This document shows, piece after piece, positions 25,540 to 38,509 of a stretch of DNA of 64,000 nucleotides. Source of the stretch: Climacteris rufus (lineage: Eukaryota; Chordata; Aves; Passeriformes; Climacteridae); contig VZRZ01004218.1 of the NCBI GenBank assembly GCA_013398175.1, forward strand, positions 501,415 to 565,414, given 5' to 3'. The notes beneath the pieces are model-generated. The model did no database searches. It was not told where the DNA came from and saw nothing but the letters and a program-made list of their open reading frames with translations. The translations under genes and the position numbers were made by a program. Each line of letters begins with the position of its first letter. Within the stretch, counting starts at the first letter, position 1.

Positions 25540-27711
25540 TGTAAAGAGGTATGTTAATTCATAACCTATTTCTGTGTAATATAGTAAGCTGTTTTCCCTA
25601 ATGTTATAAAGAATTATATAAATTAATGAAGACGTTGAGTACAAAAGAGTCAAATAAAATGTCAGTTGTCAACAAAACATTAGCCAGAAATCACGTTAGA
25701 CCTCTACACACATTATTCTGTTAGTGCAACGTGTGAGGCAATTTGTTTAAATATTACTCAGCAAGATAAAAGGCTTGTCCATGAAGAAAATACCAGCTGT
25801 TTCTTAACTGAAGACGTTTTTGGACAACACAGAAATAAGAATTTGACATGCTGAAAGTCCACAAACAGACCACTGCCCTCTTTTGATATGTTTGATGAAG
25901 AAAATATTCCTCATTATATTTGGTTTGCATTAACCAAAGGTACCATTTTTTCCTCTGCAGTAGCTCTGTTATCAGATATGCTACATGAATTCAACCACCA
26001 TGCTCAGTGAATCAACAGAAGCACCTCTAGAACACTTCAACATCTCAGAAAGAAGATCATGGATTGCCTTACCACAGCTTATTTTTATGTCATATGTGTG
26101 TTTTTGAAGATTTAGCTGGTCATTTGGCAGATCAAGCATACAAAGTAACCAAGGATCCAAGCAAGTGTAGTCTTCCTGTTTGTGAAAAGGTAAGGATGGG
26201 ACCACTGGTAAAAACTCAGACAAAACTGCACCTGAAAACATAAGGCTTTTGGGAACAGATCTGTACTTGCACTGCAGAGAGTTCTGTGGGCAGAAGAAAA
26301 GCCTTGCCTTTACCCAGCACAGCCCATACCACCTGTCTACCAAATGTATGTCAGGCAGAGCCACACAGACATCATGAGTAGGATTTAGTTGTCTAGTTAA
26401 TACAGCCAATGGAGTCTGGAAAGCAATTCAGCTTCCCCTGAAGAAGTTTTTGTGTCTGTTTGGTTAGCTGAATTGCTTTCTGTGTCCTTGGGCTGTACTG
26501 AGCATATATCCAACAGCTACAGTGAGAACACAAGACTGTAGCTGACATTCTACTTTAGGTAAGACATCAGTTTTAGGGTTTTGCTATTTTAAACTTTTTT
26601 TCCTAGTTCTTTTAATGTTCCTGTGGACAGATAGAGGCATTTAATTTTATACAGGGTATTTGCTGTTAATCTTGCTCGTGGGTCACAGCTCCTGGACAAG
26701 CTCAGCTGGCCTGGCAGGATGTAATGGTAGATGTTGAGAAGAAGGGGACAAGTACAGCCTGCCCCCAGGATGGCTGCCTGCAGGGCAGGTCAAGTGACAT
26801 CACTAATACAACTTACTTCTGAGCAACTCTGTTTATAGGAGGAATTGCTTACCTCAATCACTATTTTTTAAGATGAATTAAGATTTAGAAGACCTATTTT
26901 CCATCGCTGCTCTTCATTATATGGGCAGAAATGGGAAATAATAGGGAGATATTATTTTAATACTTTAATCTTAAACGTAACTGAAGACTTTCCCAGCTAA
27001 CACCAGACAGTACAAATAGTAGTTGTGTACCACGGATACAAGCGTACTAGAGGTAGGACACTGCACTACAGGTAGTGTGTCAGAAGCTCCATCCCACGAA
27101 ATACTAGTGAATAAAGATTACAGGCTAATCCTATATTGGAGAGAACTGGATTATGTGGACTAATAAGACTTTTCTATATCTACATTCTCTAACTTGCCAG
27201 AGATCACAGAAAGGATTCAATGATTTAGCCAGGATTAAAAGTCAGGCAAAACTAGCCCCTAGCCCTGTGCCAAGGCCATTGGCTGTGCTCTCCTGTGCCA
27301 CCCTGGCACAGCACACTGAGTGCTGCATGCAGCCTGTGCACTCCTGTGATCACTCCTCTTTTAGGAGGCTTCTCTGCCTCCTTAATCCTGCCAGTGGCTT
27401 TGAAAACAGTTGCATCTTTTCTGAATTCTCTTCTTTTCCAAGTCCTCCTCTGCAGCCTTCCCACAGCTTGCTAATGCTCTCAGCATTGCTTGTTGCCTCC
27501 CTGCTGTCTGGCAGAGCCCTGCCTGGTACAGCCTTGCTGCCTGCAACGGGCACAAGCACCAGAGAGATGCCAGAGAGGGCGGCAGTCATCTGAGAGGACA
27601 AAGACACGATCCAAAGTGACACGTTGATTTTGACTGAAATTCCAAATGCAGGGAGATAGATCTGTCAGACCTTGCCACAGAGATGTGCAACAAAACGCGG
27701 CCATTGACTGG

Positions 27712-27761
27712 GCAGATTAGCTCTCTAACAGAACAGATTTTTTCATCTGGCGCTAATCTGC
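27712..27761. promoter_or_regulatory. Inverted homeodomain-type half-sites
   Basis: gcagattagc (27712-27721) and gctaatctgc (27752-27761) are perfect 10-bp reverse complements, 30 bp apart. Each contains a GATTA/TAAT core of the kind bound by paired-class and OTX-type homeodomain proteins. It lies in a block of balanced base composition inside FAM124A intron 3. The enhancer role is inference only. Confidence 0.35.
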
Positions 27762-28788
27762 TGCTCATTTACAATCTCTGCACAAATCTTTGTGAAGCCT
27801 GGAGGGATTTAAAGTCTTTGTGTTTTACAAAGGGCTGCAGAAGAATTTCATGATGAATATCCGGGAATGCCATAAACAACTTGGGGTGAACTTTGCAGAA
27901 ATGCACTTTCAACTTGGGCTGCCTGGACCTAACAGAATAAAATCCATGAGTGTTCCTGCAGTCTATTTTAAGTTATCTGCTTTTTAAAAAAGCAGATAGA
28001 GATCTCCTTAAGCATTATTTGTATTAAGAACTGCCAGCAAGGCTTTGCTGAGGTCAGGACCCAGTCAGCACAGCAATGACATCACCATCTCAAGCCCAGA
28101 TTTTGCCTGCCTTGCTCAACAGGAGTGCGATGGTGTTTGTTTAATTGTATTAAAACCAGTGGAATTGATCCAGGAAAAAAAAATCAACACAAGAAAAAGT
28201 GGCAGAGGTTAGTCCTCAGTGTCACCACAGTAAGTCTTACTTGAAAGGCAAAATGTAGTCCAAAGCACAGGATATCAAAAGAAAAAATGCACAAATTTGA
28301 TTTAAAATCAAACATATTTGAAGAGTGGCTTGTAGTGTCTTTAGAAAACTAGTAAAGGTGGGTGTTTTGCAGCACAAAATATATTCACTCTCAAGAATTT
28401 TTGCTGGGTGTACGGAGTCATAGGAGATCCTAGTATGCCATGAAACTTAACTGCACTAACAGAAAAGATAAAGTACCTTAGGTTGAAAAAAAAAAGTAAA
28501 AAATGTCTTATTTGAATTAGTGACTGATTCTCTATGCTCCCTTAAAACTCAGTTATTAGCATTAAAGAGAATCAAACACCTATGTCACAAAAAGAAATGG
28601 AAAAAGTGTAAAATATTTTGAAAAACAGAAAACTAGTATCAGATTTACAGATTAATTAGATCATGTTAAGGCACCTCCCTTGACTGAGTCAATTTTTACT
28701 CCAAAAGTCTGTTCTTTTCACCAGTTTCAAAAGAAACTAAACATAATTTTTTAAAAGGTGTTCTGTACACATCCTTGCTTGTCATAAG

Positions 28789-28961
28789 TCATAGAATGTT
28801 TTGGGTTGGAAGAGACTTTAAAGATTGTCTAGTTCTCACCCCCCAGCCATGAGCAGGGACACCTTCCACTGGACCAGGTTGCTCAAAGCCCCATCCAATC
28901 TGGCCTTGAACACTTCCAGGGACAGGGCATTCACAGCTTGTCTGGGAAACCTGTTCCAGTG
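28789..28961 (-). mobile_element. CR1 LINE 3'-end fragment
   Basis: Begins 'tcatagaatgttttgggttggaagagac' and runs through 'aggttgctcaaagccccatccaatctggccttgaacacttccaggga' to 'cctgttccag'. This is the reverse complement of the CR1 3' UTR and tail. About 170 bp, 5'-truncated, in intron 3, same orientation as FAM124A. Confidence 0.93.
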
Positions 28962-31900
28962 GATGCTTTTCTTTGCTCTCCTCTTTGTGCTCACTTCTGC
29001 TCTATCTGCACTATTAATTCAGCAAGCTTGAAGCTCTTTTCTCACCTCCATTTTCCTTCCTGCAGACTAAACTGCTCTCTGAAAGAGTGTTCTTTCTTTG
29101 CCTATTTTTGTCTTCTCTGATTCTGGCTTAGTTGCTCTGCTTTCTCTTTTCCACTTTTACTTAACTGTAGGAACTCCAGTCTGTAGCATGGGACTGCATT
29201 TTCTTTCCTTTATCTCCCAGAGTTTGTTTGTGGTAATGCTTTGAGTAACAGGAATGAGATTATTTCATTTAAGACTACAGGCATACATGGTATCATCCAG
29301 TCTGACCTTTTGTTAATCATTTTACAAATCATTAAGCCATCTCTCTACAGAGCCTGTTGACATTTCAGGTGGATGAAAGCATTTCAGTTTTCAGGGTATT
29401 AAATAATTCTGTGCTTCCACCAGGGGCATGTCAGAGGTGCCACAAAGTCCAAGCACCACACCTAAAATGGTAGTAGATTGAGTAATGCTTCCAGAGTATT
29501 TGCATGTTTTATCAAGGTCATATGAATGCTAGATGACCATCCAGGCAGCAAAACCGGAAACTAGGGGAAGGAGGAGGAATACTGCTTTGTGTTGGAGAGG
29601 AAAGGCAGAGCCAGGTGAGGTTCAGAAGGGTTTGGTGGGTCAGCTGAAGTAAATGCAACCATGAGCACACTGATCCGTGTTGTAAACTTCTAAGAGGAAA
29701 AGTAACTGGATCCTGAGTCTCAAAAATTTGCCTTTCCTTGGCCAAGGTAAGTTTGAGGGGCAAACCATTCTTCATGCTGCACAGGAGAGTAAAATGGTTC
29801 TTTTAGTCTCAGCTGGGGCTGGGAGAGGAAAAGCTTTGTCCAAACCTCCTATCTTGTAATTTTTTTTACTTCATAAGCTCAGTAATACCTACCCACACCC
29901 ACATATCTAAGATGAGGTATTTTCTGCATTGTCTGAGTCCTCCTGTCCTGGCTCCTTGCTTCAGTTATGGCCACTACCTCTGCTCCTAAAACACACGGTT
30001 ACACCACTTCTCAAATCAAGATTACAGCTGCCCAGTACAGGTAAGAACATCGGCCGATTAATTCAGCAAATCAGCTACAAAAAAATCCCTCTACCTCCTC
30101 CTAAGCTGTGATCTGTTAACATTTGCAGTGTTATTTCAAGGATGCTTTATAAAGCAACACTAGGCAGAAAACAGCCACCTCATAAACCCTCTGGCATGTA
30201 AAACAGCAGTAGGTGCTATGCTTAAGCGTTGAGTGTCTAGATGAGATACACATTTGCTGCTGTCCACCTTCCTCCTGGGCATGGCTGCATGTCCCGCCTC
30301 ATGTTCCACAGAGTGGTCATAAAATCCTGCCAAAATACTATTTTACTTTTCTTACCCTACCCAGAGATGTTCTCATAATTTAAAGATGCCATCTGTGCAC
30401 TTTCTCCTCTCTGCTCACTATCCCTGCTTCCCAAACATGCATGGCCAAGCCAGTCCAATCAGTTATTAACCTTTCCTGCTTCCCATGTTGCACTGCCAGG
30501 AGTGCAAGTTGATTAGCACTTCATCTGTCTCTGTGTGGATTATGCCCAGAGGCAGCCAGGAATCTGGACAAGACATATAAATCCGGCAGGATATGCAGTA
30601 TACCAGTATATGGTATATTCTTAGCTACATTATTTACATATTCTTCCCACTGCTCTGACAAGAGCTCCCCAGAGCTCCTGCTTCTGGGCTTAGCACTGGT
30701 GAAGCAGTGTGGGTGTCTTCCCACAGGATGCAATCCTGTTCCTAAGTCTTGCTCCTGCCCCTGCTCCAGCCAACTGAACCCTTTGCCTCAGCTGTTACAT
30801 AGCTGCAACCTTGGAGCAATTTGCCAACGTGTAAAAGCTAGTGACAAAATAATTCTGAAGGGCTTCCTTGCAAATGAAGGAATAGTTTCTTGGCATTAAA
30901 CAGATTTATCTTACCCATGAATAACTTTGTTTTCTCTTGAACTGACTTTATCTAAGCCCCTTGATAATTGCATTTGCAAAATGGATTAAGAACATGGATC
31001 AATCTGGCTGGCAAGTATCCAAGTCCCTGTAAGGACAAGCAAAAAAAAAACCCACAGAGGTCACATCCTGTTAGCCTAATCATGGAGGTATATTCAAACT
31101 TCAAACTTTAAACACTGTCTACAAATTAATAGGGATGTTTATCTATGATTTTTGGTACAATTACAATTTTTAAAAGGTGCAGTATCTGCATAAAATAAAC
31201 AAAAATATTCTGATGATTACTAAGTACTAACTGATATGCAGGCTGAAAAATACTGGGAGGTCATCCTCTGAGCTTATATAACTGGAAAGAAGTGAAAGTT
31301 ATCACCAATGCTGTGGCATGGATAACATTGCTAATAGCAGTTCTCTGTGAGAAGTCAAAATGTAGTCCTGTTACTTTCAAAGGTAGATACTATAATTGCT
31401 TTGAACTTAGAATGAATTAAAAGAATATAGGGAGTCCATGGATCACCAAATCCAGTGTTTCCTAGAACCCATGCTCCAAAATTTCCTTTCCCTAACTGAT
31501 CATCCTGCCTTGAATAAAGGTATTAACCTGCTTGCACTGGCTGAGTGGATATTATGTCATCAATATGTACTGAAACCTACTTATTGTCAGTTTTTTGTTC
31601 CTGTGTCAGAGAAATCTTTTAGTGAAACAGCCTTTTCCTGTTCTTGCTGTTTACCTTCATGTCTGTTTTCCAGTCACAGCTCCCTTCAGACTTAATCTAG
31701 CTGGGCTCAGACGACCCCACTTTTCCAGTTTCCCTTTGTAAGACAGTCTCTCCATTCCTCTGCACAGGGGGAGAGCCCTTCCCTGTACCTGCACCTTTCT
31801 GAAGTCTGGACTTTTCTGGAGTCCAGAGCTGGAGACAGGTGAGGCCCTTGGGACCCTGTGAAATGGTATAAACACTTCCCATGCTTTGTAGGGGATAGTA

Positions 31901-33715
31901 ACTCTGGTACACACCAGAGACTGCAATTTTCTTTCCATGGTCATGTTGCACTGATGGCTGTAGGTATCTGAGCAACAGGAAATTTTCCCTTTGATTTAGC
32001 TGTAGAGCTCCACTTCTGATTGTACAGACTTGCTTAAAAGCCATATACCAGGACCTAGTTTTCACGACTTCACAATGGTATAAGTTAAATCCAAAGTCTC
32101 TGTTTTCCCTCCATTTTGCATACAGCAAACTTCTTTTGCTTCACCACACTTTCAGTGATAAATTCCATTTCTGTCACTTCATTCCCATTTGCCATTTTGT
32201 CCTCCTGTTCAGAATCATCATCCTCACCAAAAAGAGAAACAGAGGCCACACTTAGCAGGTTTCTGCTCTTCTCTTTTGGTACATATGGCTAAAAACTTAT
32301 TCTGATTTTCTTTGCTTAGCAAGTCTCGCTTTACCTCTGCACTGCCTGGCACCTGTTACTTCTGAAAATTTGGTGGTTTTAAATCAAAAGCCTTATTTAG
32401 AAGCCCTATTTTTTTTTTTACCCTTCCCTTCAATTTACATGAAACCACTGTAAGATCCCATAAACCAAGTTTATATCACATAACAGAAACTTCCTGAGAA
32501 AAAACAGGGAAAAGTGTATGTAGGTGAGTGTGATTTCTGTGTGTAGTTGCATGATGACTCTTATCAGCTTCAGCCTGCAAGTTATCTCAGGCTAACACAG
32601 ATAGGTCTGAAGTGCAATCAGTAACCCTGACAAATTGGTGAGGAGACTGTCTTGCCAGATGGGCAAGGAAGCTTCCCTCCTCAGCCCTATGTGTGTGTTA
32701 TTCAACTCTGGCTCAGGGTTTCTCTGAAGGTGGCACCTGCAAAGCAGCACAGAAAGGTTTCACTACCACCTGGGTGTGACTCACCAGAGCACAGATGTCC
32801 TATGTACTTGGAATTTCAGTCCCAGGAGCTACACACCCAGAGGCACTGTGCTACAGAGGGTGGTACACACCTCTCTGCGTGCTGGGAGGTCTGTACGGTG
32901 GAAGGATGGCATCCACAATGCTTCTTCCACATAAACAAGGTCAGACAATTGGAAAAGCCACATGAATGCAATTCACTCTAAAAAATACCCTTTGAAATCT
33001 GAACAACCATCTTCTAAAGGTGAGGATCTGTTCTCCTGGACTTGAATGTAAGTAGCAATAAATACCTCTGCAGTGCAAGAATGCACATTAACCTGGCTCT
33101 GGAGTGCCACAGATACCCTCTCTGCAGGGCAGGCAGCTGTTAAGAGCTTGCTGCTTATCCTTTTATCTCCCTTGGATGTGGTGTAGTGAAGCAGAGCATG
33201 CTGATATATTGCCCAGATATGGTGTCTACAGATGTCCTAACAAACTCTCAGGATTTGGTTATGAGCACTTGAGATTAGCTCAAAAAGAGAATGTCTCTGT
33301 GTGAATGTCTCTCTTAGGCTGCTCTTCAGGGCGCATTTCTTTCCCTTCATCACCTCTCTCTTCATCCTGATAATCGCTGGGCAAAAGAGAGATGCAGTTT
33401 GTCACCCACTGATGCTGGAAAATAATGAGTACCACGAGGACTTCTGCTTGTCTTCCATGAAAGTCTCATAACTGAGGGCTAATTTAAAACTCCCTGTCAG
33501 TTCTGTGTCCATATTTCTTACAAAACTACAATCAACAGCCTTAATTTCTCCATTCAGGCTCATAATTCCTTCTCTCCACATTTTTTTAAACAGCTACCCC
33601 ATCTCACATCGCTCTTAGCATAAACTGAACTTGACTGATATCTGGATAGTATCATTCACTGCTTTTCTGATCTGTTACACACACAGCAAGGGGTTTTAAA
33701 TTCCTTCTTTAGCAG

Positions 33716-33814
33716 TACTGTCCTGGCTCTTTCTCCAAGGATAGAACAAAAAAAAAAAAAAAAGAAAAAGGCAACCTTTGCATCTATCATTTCNTCCTTG
33801 GCCCTTTCCCCAAG

Positions 33815-33850
<36 letters not shown>

Positions 33851-33878
33851 AAGGGCAACCTTTGCATCTATCATTTCA
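33716..33878. repeat. Two near-identical blocks with poly-A tracts
   Basis: Each block has 'tcct(t)ggc(c/t)ctttc(t/c)cc', a poly-A run (16 and about 35 bases), a short G/A stretch and the identical 3' part gcaacctttgcatctatcat (33771 on and 33855 on). A single N separates them at 33794. They lie 60-220 bp inside intron 3, downstream of the exon 3 donor; in the transcript the runs are poly-U. Confidence 0.9.
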
Positions 33879-33940
33879 GGTTAAGCTTTCCTGCACAAAA
33901 CCGAGAAATGTGGTTCTATTTCCCTGTGTACAGAACTTAC

Positions 33941-34680
33941 CTGCAAAAGGATCCTATTTCCATCATGGTCCTCTGTCTGCCATCTGCCTTCGCTGATGGG
34001 GCTGCAAGGGTTGGGCAAGAGAGGCACAAGCTGCCCCACATCTTTAACTCTGAACTCCAGCACTGCTGACTCTGTCCTCACCGGCGCCTGGCCCTTTGGA
34101 AGCTTTTTTAAAGAAAACTGAATGTCTATTTCCATGTTAGAATAGACAGGAAAAACACAAAAGTCCGCCTTTTTCTGGCACACTGGCCTTTTCAAAATCA
34201 ACTCATACAATTTCAAAGTGTCCACAAAATTTTCATTCCGGCAGTATATGGTGAAGCGGATCATTTCCTTCCCGTAGTGCACTGGGCGAATGGCCCACAG
34301 AGGAGTCTCTGGAGCCAAGGTGTAAAAGTCTTGGCTGCAGGGCATGTAGGGGAGGAACTTGCCATGCATTAGCTCTGTGTGGTGGTAGTGCCAAGGTGGC
34401 CGCTGAAAAGTTTCGTGGAGCTGCAAGATCGGTTCTTCTCCATACTCCTCCTGCAGGAAGAGAATGATGGCAAGGGCTGGCTGAGAAACAACAGCCTTAA
34501 CCGGCTTCCTGCGCTTCCTGGGCACTCGTCTTTCTGAGACCCGGAACAGCTGGAGGTCTGGATGGATCCAGGCTAGAAGCTTATCGATGGCCTGCTGAAG
34601 AGTCTGGGATTCACCTGGGTCTGTGATAATATGCACACTAACAAGGAATGGGTCTTGGATGCCTTCCACAGAAAGTTCAC
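33941..34680 (-). CDS. FAM124A: FAM124A exon 3: FAM124 domain
   Basis: This 740-nt exon encodes most of the FAM124 domain. The acceptor is TTTAATATTTCAG and the donor is GTAAGTTC, read on the minus strand. It opens with two bases of a split Ser codon, then 246 whole codons, and ends in phase 0 after ILLQ. An in-frame ATG just upstream lies in the intron and is not the start. Visible features are a conserved opening (QDPFLVSVHIITDPGES), a basic patch RRVPRKRRKPVK near residues 40-55 that could be a nuclear localisation signal, the blocks LPYMPCSQDFYTLAPETPLW and IRPVHYGKEMIRFTIYCR, and a terminal WQTEDHDGNRILLQ. These match vertebrate FAM124A more closely than its paralogue FAM124B, as far as I can recall. 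The biochemical function is not established. The final third resembles the vicinal-oxygen-chelate (glyoxalase) pattern; that is inference. Confidence 0.95.
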
Positions 34681-37600
34681 CTGAAATATTAAAGAAAAGT
34701 CCTTTAAGATTTTCAACCAAGTTGTCAACACTTAGGTGATCCTTAAAGGAGAAACCGCCTACTCCATCACAGTAGGCTTTTCTTTTTTCTCATCTCTCTG
34801 AAGCTCACCTGTAGATAGCAACAAAGAAAATAATCAGAAGGCAGGGAAGTTTCATCACACATATCATAAGACATGAGCGGTGCTGTTTCTACTGAGATAG
34901 CATCCAAAAGTTGTTACTTAACGTGCATTTTTGTGCTAGAAAAGAGCTGTTCCATACAGTTGAGAGGTAGAAAAGACAAAAATACTGACACAGAGTGGGG
35001 GCATGAGGGAGATTAATGATACGGGTGGACAGCGTTCACCCCACCTTGTTTTAATTTTTGCCAGTTGGCTCAGGATATGGAAATCACATCACTGAAGTCC
35101 ACTTTATCACCCTGAAACTGGAGTTTTACACTCAGTTAAGTGTTTCGTATCCTGGAGGCAACTGGTCTAATAAGTAAGGCAACGTTTGTAGGGAGAGGTA
35201 ATATCTTTTAATGCACCAACTGATACAGTTGGAGGAAAAAAGAAAAGCAGACAAGCCTGCAGGCACACAGCTTCTTCTTTAGGAAAATATATTACTTGTC
35301 CCTACAAATCCTACACTGTTTATATCTTCAGACTATTAAGACTTTAATACTACTGCTTCAAGGTTTTCTTAAGATTAGGGAAGACTCATAAAAGGAGGAA
35401 ACACAAAAAAATTACACTTACTCGGGGAAAAAAACAAACCCTCTGGTTAGCCCTTGGCAATGTTTACAGGGGCTCTATCTGTTGTTTGTCCCTGAAACTT
35501 CTTTGGTAGTTCAGCAGAGCAATGGCTGATTGGAGGTCTGGGGAGAAATTGTTACTTCTGTTCTGCAGGAGTTACATGCCAATAAAGATGCATGTGCATG
35601 GTGATCCAAGACAGTTTAATTAATTAATCAGGTAACCTTGATATTTTTGCTGAAATGGTTCTCCTTGTGTGGTGTTCTGAAACCACCTCCACGTCTGAGA
35701 CCCTGAGCTTGGGCACAAAGCCTAAATGTGTGCAGCCTTAGAAAGGCTTCCCAAGCTTTTCATTGTGCACACCACACTTAATAAGGGGATTGTCTCAAAG
35801 GCTATTTCCCCTCCTATTAGCAATCAGTACAAACCTCTCCCTCCTTCCTCCTGGCATCAGCATAACATTCTTGTGATACTTCACCAACTGCTTTAATGGA
35901 AAAGCAGCTTTATACGAGTAGTGTATTTTAGTTGTCTTTCACTACAAAATAGCTGCACTCCCAGGGAAAATCTAGATGCAACTGCATGGCTTTGCAGACA
36001 GAGAGGACTGGTAAACATACCATCAGCCTCTGTTTAGAAGCTGCAGAAAGATATGGTACGCAGAGCAAATAGCATGCATCTTGCCTTGGGAGATAAATAA
36101 AAATCAAGTAAGTAATCAAAAATACAATTACAGCAGAGTTCTTCTATCTCTGCATGAAATAGGTGATGTGGAGTGACTGTCAGATGGCTAATGGAAGAAA
36201 AAAAAGTGAAGCAAAGAGAAATGGTGTCAGTATGTGGCAAGAGGCTTTGCTGTGGCAATCATTACGGGCAGGTAATTCTTTGAGATATCCCCTGTGGGTA
36301 GTCACAGTGTGGGAAAAAGACAAAAGGGGGTTGGGGGGAAGGTCCTCTCATGGTCCTCTACATGGGACAGCAGAACAGGAAGGAAAACAAATTGCAGAGG
36401 GCAGTGATCTAATAAAACCTGAAAGAAAGTAATCACCATAGCTACGCAGACATTCATTTTCTAAGACTGGAATAGGAGATGTTCAGCTCTTTTCTCCCTC
36501 TGATTCCTTTGTGACACAAATGCTATCAAAGTCTGCAACAAGTGACAGGCTTGATATTTATGCATATAAATGAGTGCAGCTCTGAAAGAAGCCTGGACAC
36601 AACAATGTGAAGCCGAGAGCCATCGTTGCTGTCGGCTTCTTGCTCTGCATTGAAAAAAAATCCCTCAGCACAGCTTTTCTGCCCTCCTGTTGCTCAGCAT
36701 GGTGCATGGACACTGAATGGCCACAGCATTTTTCAGAAGTGAAGCCTTGTGGGAGCCAATGCCAGCATTAGTATTCTGCAGTCATCACTGCCTGTGCCCA
36801 TCAGCACCAGATGCTCACAGAACCAGCCTCTGAGGCACAGCACAAAGCCACCCTTAAGAGCCAGAGTTATACACAGAGCAGAGGAAATCATCACTTCATT
36901 TTGTGCTAGAAGCAACTGTGTGAGTGTAACAGACCAGCACAGAAAGAGCTTCAGTTCTATTTCATGTTTGCAGAGATGCTTTTACTGCAACACTTTTACA
37001 CATTTCATTATGTGGCTTCTTGTGCTTCTAAAATGGCAGCCTGTTCTGTTTGGGTAACAAAAAGAGAAACTTAAGAAAAGCAGAAATATGAGGCAAGGAG
37101 AAACTCTCTCTGAAATGACGATAAGCTGCAAATTGTTTCTATGTTACTAACAAGTCTTTTTTCCTTCATCTGACAAAGAAGGAGGGGAAACACCACCATT
37201 TCTCATGACACAGTTCAATTTGCCCCCGGCAAATTGTTACAGAAGCAAATGAAAGCTCTGCATGTGTATTAGCCTTCCTGTGTTACTAGTTAATCCCACA
37301 GAAAATATCAAAATGCTGAGGCATCTATTTGAAAATAAGCTTCACTGTTCTCACAGCTATTACATTTTTTCTCTTCCTATGACAGAAGGGGATTAGGTCT
37401 CTCTGAGTTGGCAAAGCAATAACTTTGCTAAGAGGTAATTACTACCAGGGCTGAAAGAGTATTTTACAATTCTAAAGTTTTTGCTCCTCTGTTAGGTAGT
37501 ATTAACCACCCATGAGAGGTTAAAGCAGTCAGCCCAAATGCTGCAGGGCTGTCACACTGGACCTTTTAAAGCTGGGAGTGATATTTTATGATTGAGCCTT

Positions 37601-38059
37601 GTATTGGTCCTTCTCTACATATCAGTTTTATTTTGTTGCTGATGCGGTATTGCTGAGCAGAGATGCAAGAAAGTCCTGCAGAGCAGAATGGCAGTCCTGC
37701 CCTCAGGTTCTTCCTCCCCTCCTTTCCCTGTCCAGAAACCAGGGTATTTTCATCAGTAAAACAATCTGACAGAAAGCAGTTGGTCCTGTCAAGTCTGTCT
37801 GTGTCAGCTACCTCATTTTGGTATGACTTCTCTGAAATGGAAGCTGCCTTGGCTTGGGGACAGACAGGACAGGTACCTATCTGTCTATCCCAGTAGTCTA
37901 CATCCCCTGCTGTGTGCATGGAGAGAGGCAGCCACCTCTGAAAAACCTGTGGAGGGTGATCTTGCCTTCATCATTCTTTTTCTCCACTCTCACACTGTAG
38001 GAAACAGCACTGCTGGCAGAGGACAACCCTCTTGGCACCCAGAGCTGCTTGGAGGGATG

Positions 38060-38509
38060 GCTATGAGAACAGGGGCTGGTGAAGGCTGTAGAGAACAGGT
38101 CTGATGAGGAGCAGCTGAGAGAGCTGGGCTTGTTTAGCCTGGAGCAAAGGAGGCTCAAGGGGGGACCTTATCACTCCCTACAACTACTTGAAAAGAGGTT
38201 GTAGCCAGGTGGGGGTTGGTCTCTCCTTCCAAGTAGCAAGTGATAGGACAAGAGGAAATGGCCTCAAGTTGCACCAGTGAAGGCTTTGATTGGACATTAG
38301 GAACAATTTCTTCACCAAAAGGGTTACCAAGTTTTGAGACAGGCTGCTCATAGAAGTGGTGGAGTTCCCATTCCTGGAGGTATTTAAAGGACATCTACAT
38401 GTGGCACTTGCGGACATGATTTTGCAGTGGACTTGACAGTGCTGGGTTAATGGTTGGACTCTATGATCTTAGAGGTCTTTCCCTAAGTGACTTCATGATT
38501 CTATGATCT
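38060..38509 (+). mobile_element. CR1 LINE 3'-end fragment
   Basis: Contains the CR1 C-terminal ORF2 remnant ('gagctgggcttgtttagcctggagcaaaggaggctc') and the 3' UTR. It ends in the short tail 'cttcatgattctatgatcta'. About 450 bp, 5'-truncated, antisense in intron 2 of FAM124A. Confidence 0.94.

Larger units (their letters stand above)
23782..33940 (-). other. FAM124A intron 3
   Basis: Bounded by donor GTAAGT at 33940 and acceptor CAG at 23782 (minus strand), 10,159 bp, phase 0. It holds an AT microsatellite, one CR1 fragment, a possible decayed CR1, poly-A blocks next to the donor, and a possible conserved element at 27.56-28.0 kb. An open frame of 142 codons at 25981-26409 (minus) has no family motif. 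Confidence 0.88.

Noticed and set aside
25981..26409. 142-codon minus-strand frame as an extra FAM124A exon
   Set aside because: Exon 3 (ends phase 0) and exon 4 (starts phase 0) join directly, the summed length already fits the family, and the frame has no FAM124-like residues.
34681..34720. In-frame Met upstream of the FAM124A domain exon as a start codon
   Set aside because: It lies upstream of a clear splice acceptor (TTTAATATTTCAG), and the microexon 17 kb away supplies the conserved upstream residues in phase.
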